This document shows, piece by piece, positions 63,972-64,000 of a DNA stretch of 64,000 bases. The stretch spans positions 1 through 64,000 of the forward strand of contig JBBILI010000014.1 in assembly GCA_037445025.1 (NCBI GenBank), written 5' to 3'. The translations under genes and the position numbers were made by a program. Below the pieces are notes generated by a model that saw only the letters and a list, made by a program, of their open reading frames with translations, did no database searches and had not been told where the DNA came from. Position 1 is the first letter of the stretch. Each line of letters opens with the position of its first letter. The stretch comes from CAIQQQ01 sp037445025 (GTDB lineage: Bacteria; Pseudomonadota; Alphaproteobacteria; Acetobacterales; Acetobacteraceae).

Positions 63972-64000
63972 TGGCCAGCAGGAAAACACCGAAGGGGGAC

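Overview
This window is GC-rich chromosomal DNA of an alphaproteobacterium. The kdsD-lptC-lptA-lptB-rpoN-hpf block, FixL/FixJ-type signalling, gcdH, paaABCDE and the psd-pssA pair fit Rhodospirillales, and most likely Acetobacteraceae. That assignment is inferred from gene content and codon use only; no 16S gene is present. One tRNA (Leu-CAG) is present, and no rRNA or CRISPR array was seen.

Layout. 1-0.4 kb: the 3' end of an IS66-type transposase. 0.4-6.4 kb: a DHA2-type MFS exporter, a 38-aa membrane peptide gene, and a 995-aa protein that fuses a PAS histidine kinase to a complete FixJ-like response regulator. 6.5-9.1 kb: a metal-dependent amidohydrolase translationally coupled to a CobW/COG0523 GTPase. 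9.2-15.3 kb: gltD-gltB, glutamate synthase. 15.4-24.3 kb: an NDUFA9-like oxidoreductase, tRNA-Leu, rnd, and the LPS-transport/sigma-54 block kdsD-lptCAB, rpoN, hpf, interrupted by an inverted AIM24-family gene. 24.5-35 kb: psd-pssA, a LysM protein, cytochrome b561, an alpha/beta hydrolase, a DEAD-box helicase, gcdH and a TrmA/RumA-type RNA methyltransferase. 35-35.6 kb: repeats and a wrecked vapBC toxin-antitoxin pair. 36-41.2 kb: paaABCDE (phenylacetyl-CoA epoxidase) and a secreted protein. 41.3-45.6 kb: a MarR-flanked VOC / SDR / molybdopterin oxidoreductase operon. 45.6-49.1 kb: a glycosyltransferase, an ABC exporter and a small unknown. 49.2-53.4 kb: a tightly overlapping creatininase / ketopantoate-reductase-like / SDR / M20 peptidase operon. 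53.6-64 kb: an AlkA-like glycosylase and a carbohydrate ABC uptake and catabolism operon with two LacI loci.

The most striking feature is a set of dispersed intergenic repeats. Family A (nine copies, about 120 bp) is a directional element with two different AT-rich hairpin arms around a GC-rich central stem. It sits within a few bases of stop codons and looks like a mobile bidirectional terminator. Several genes read into it and take their C-terminal codons from it. Family B (three copies, about 128 bp) has long perfect hairpins with ATACCA/TGGTAT ends and compensatory changes between copies. Family C (GTAGGGCGGA palindromes) supplies stop codons to genes at two convergent junctions. The sugar operon at 54-63 kb appears to be decaying: an in-frame TGA in the first permease gene, a deleted and frameshifted Gfo/Idh gene, and a 5'-truncated lacI relic.
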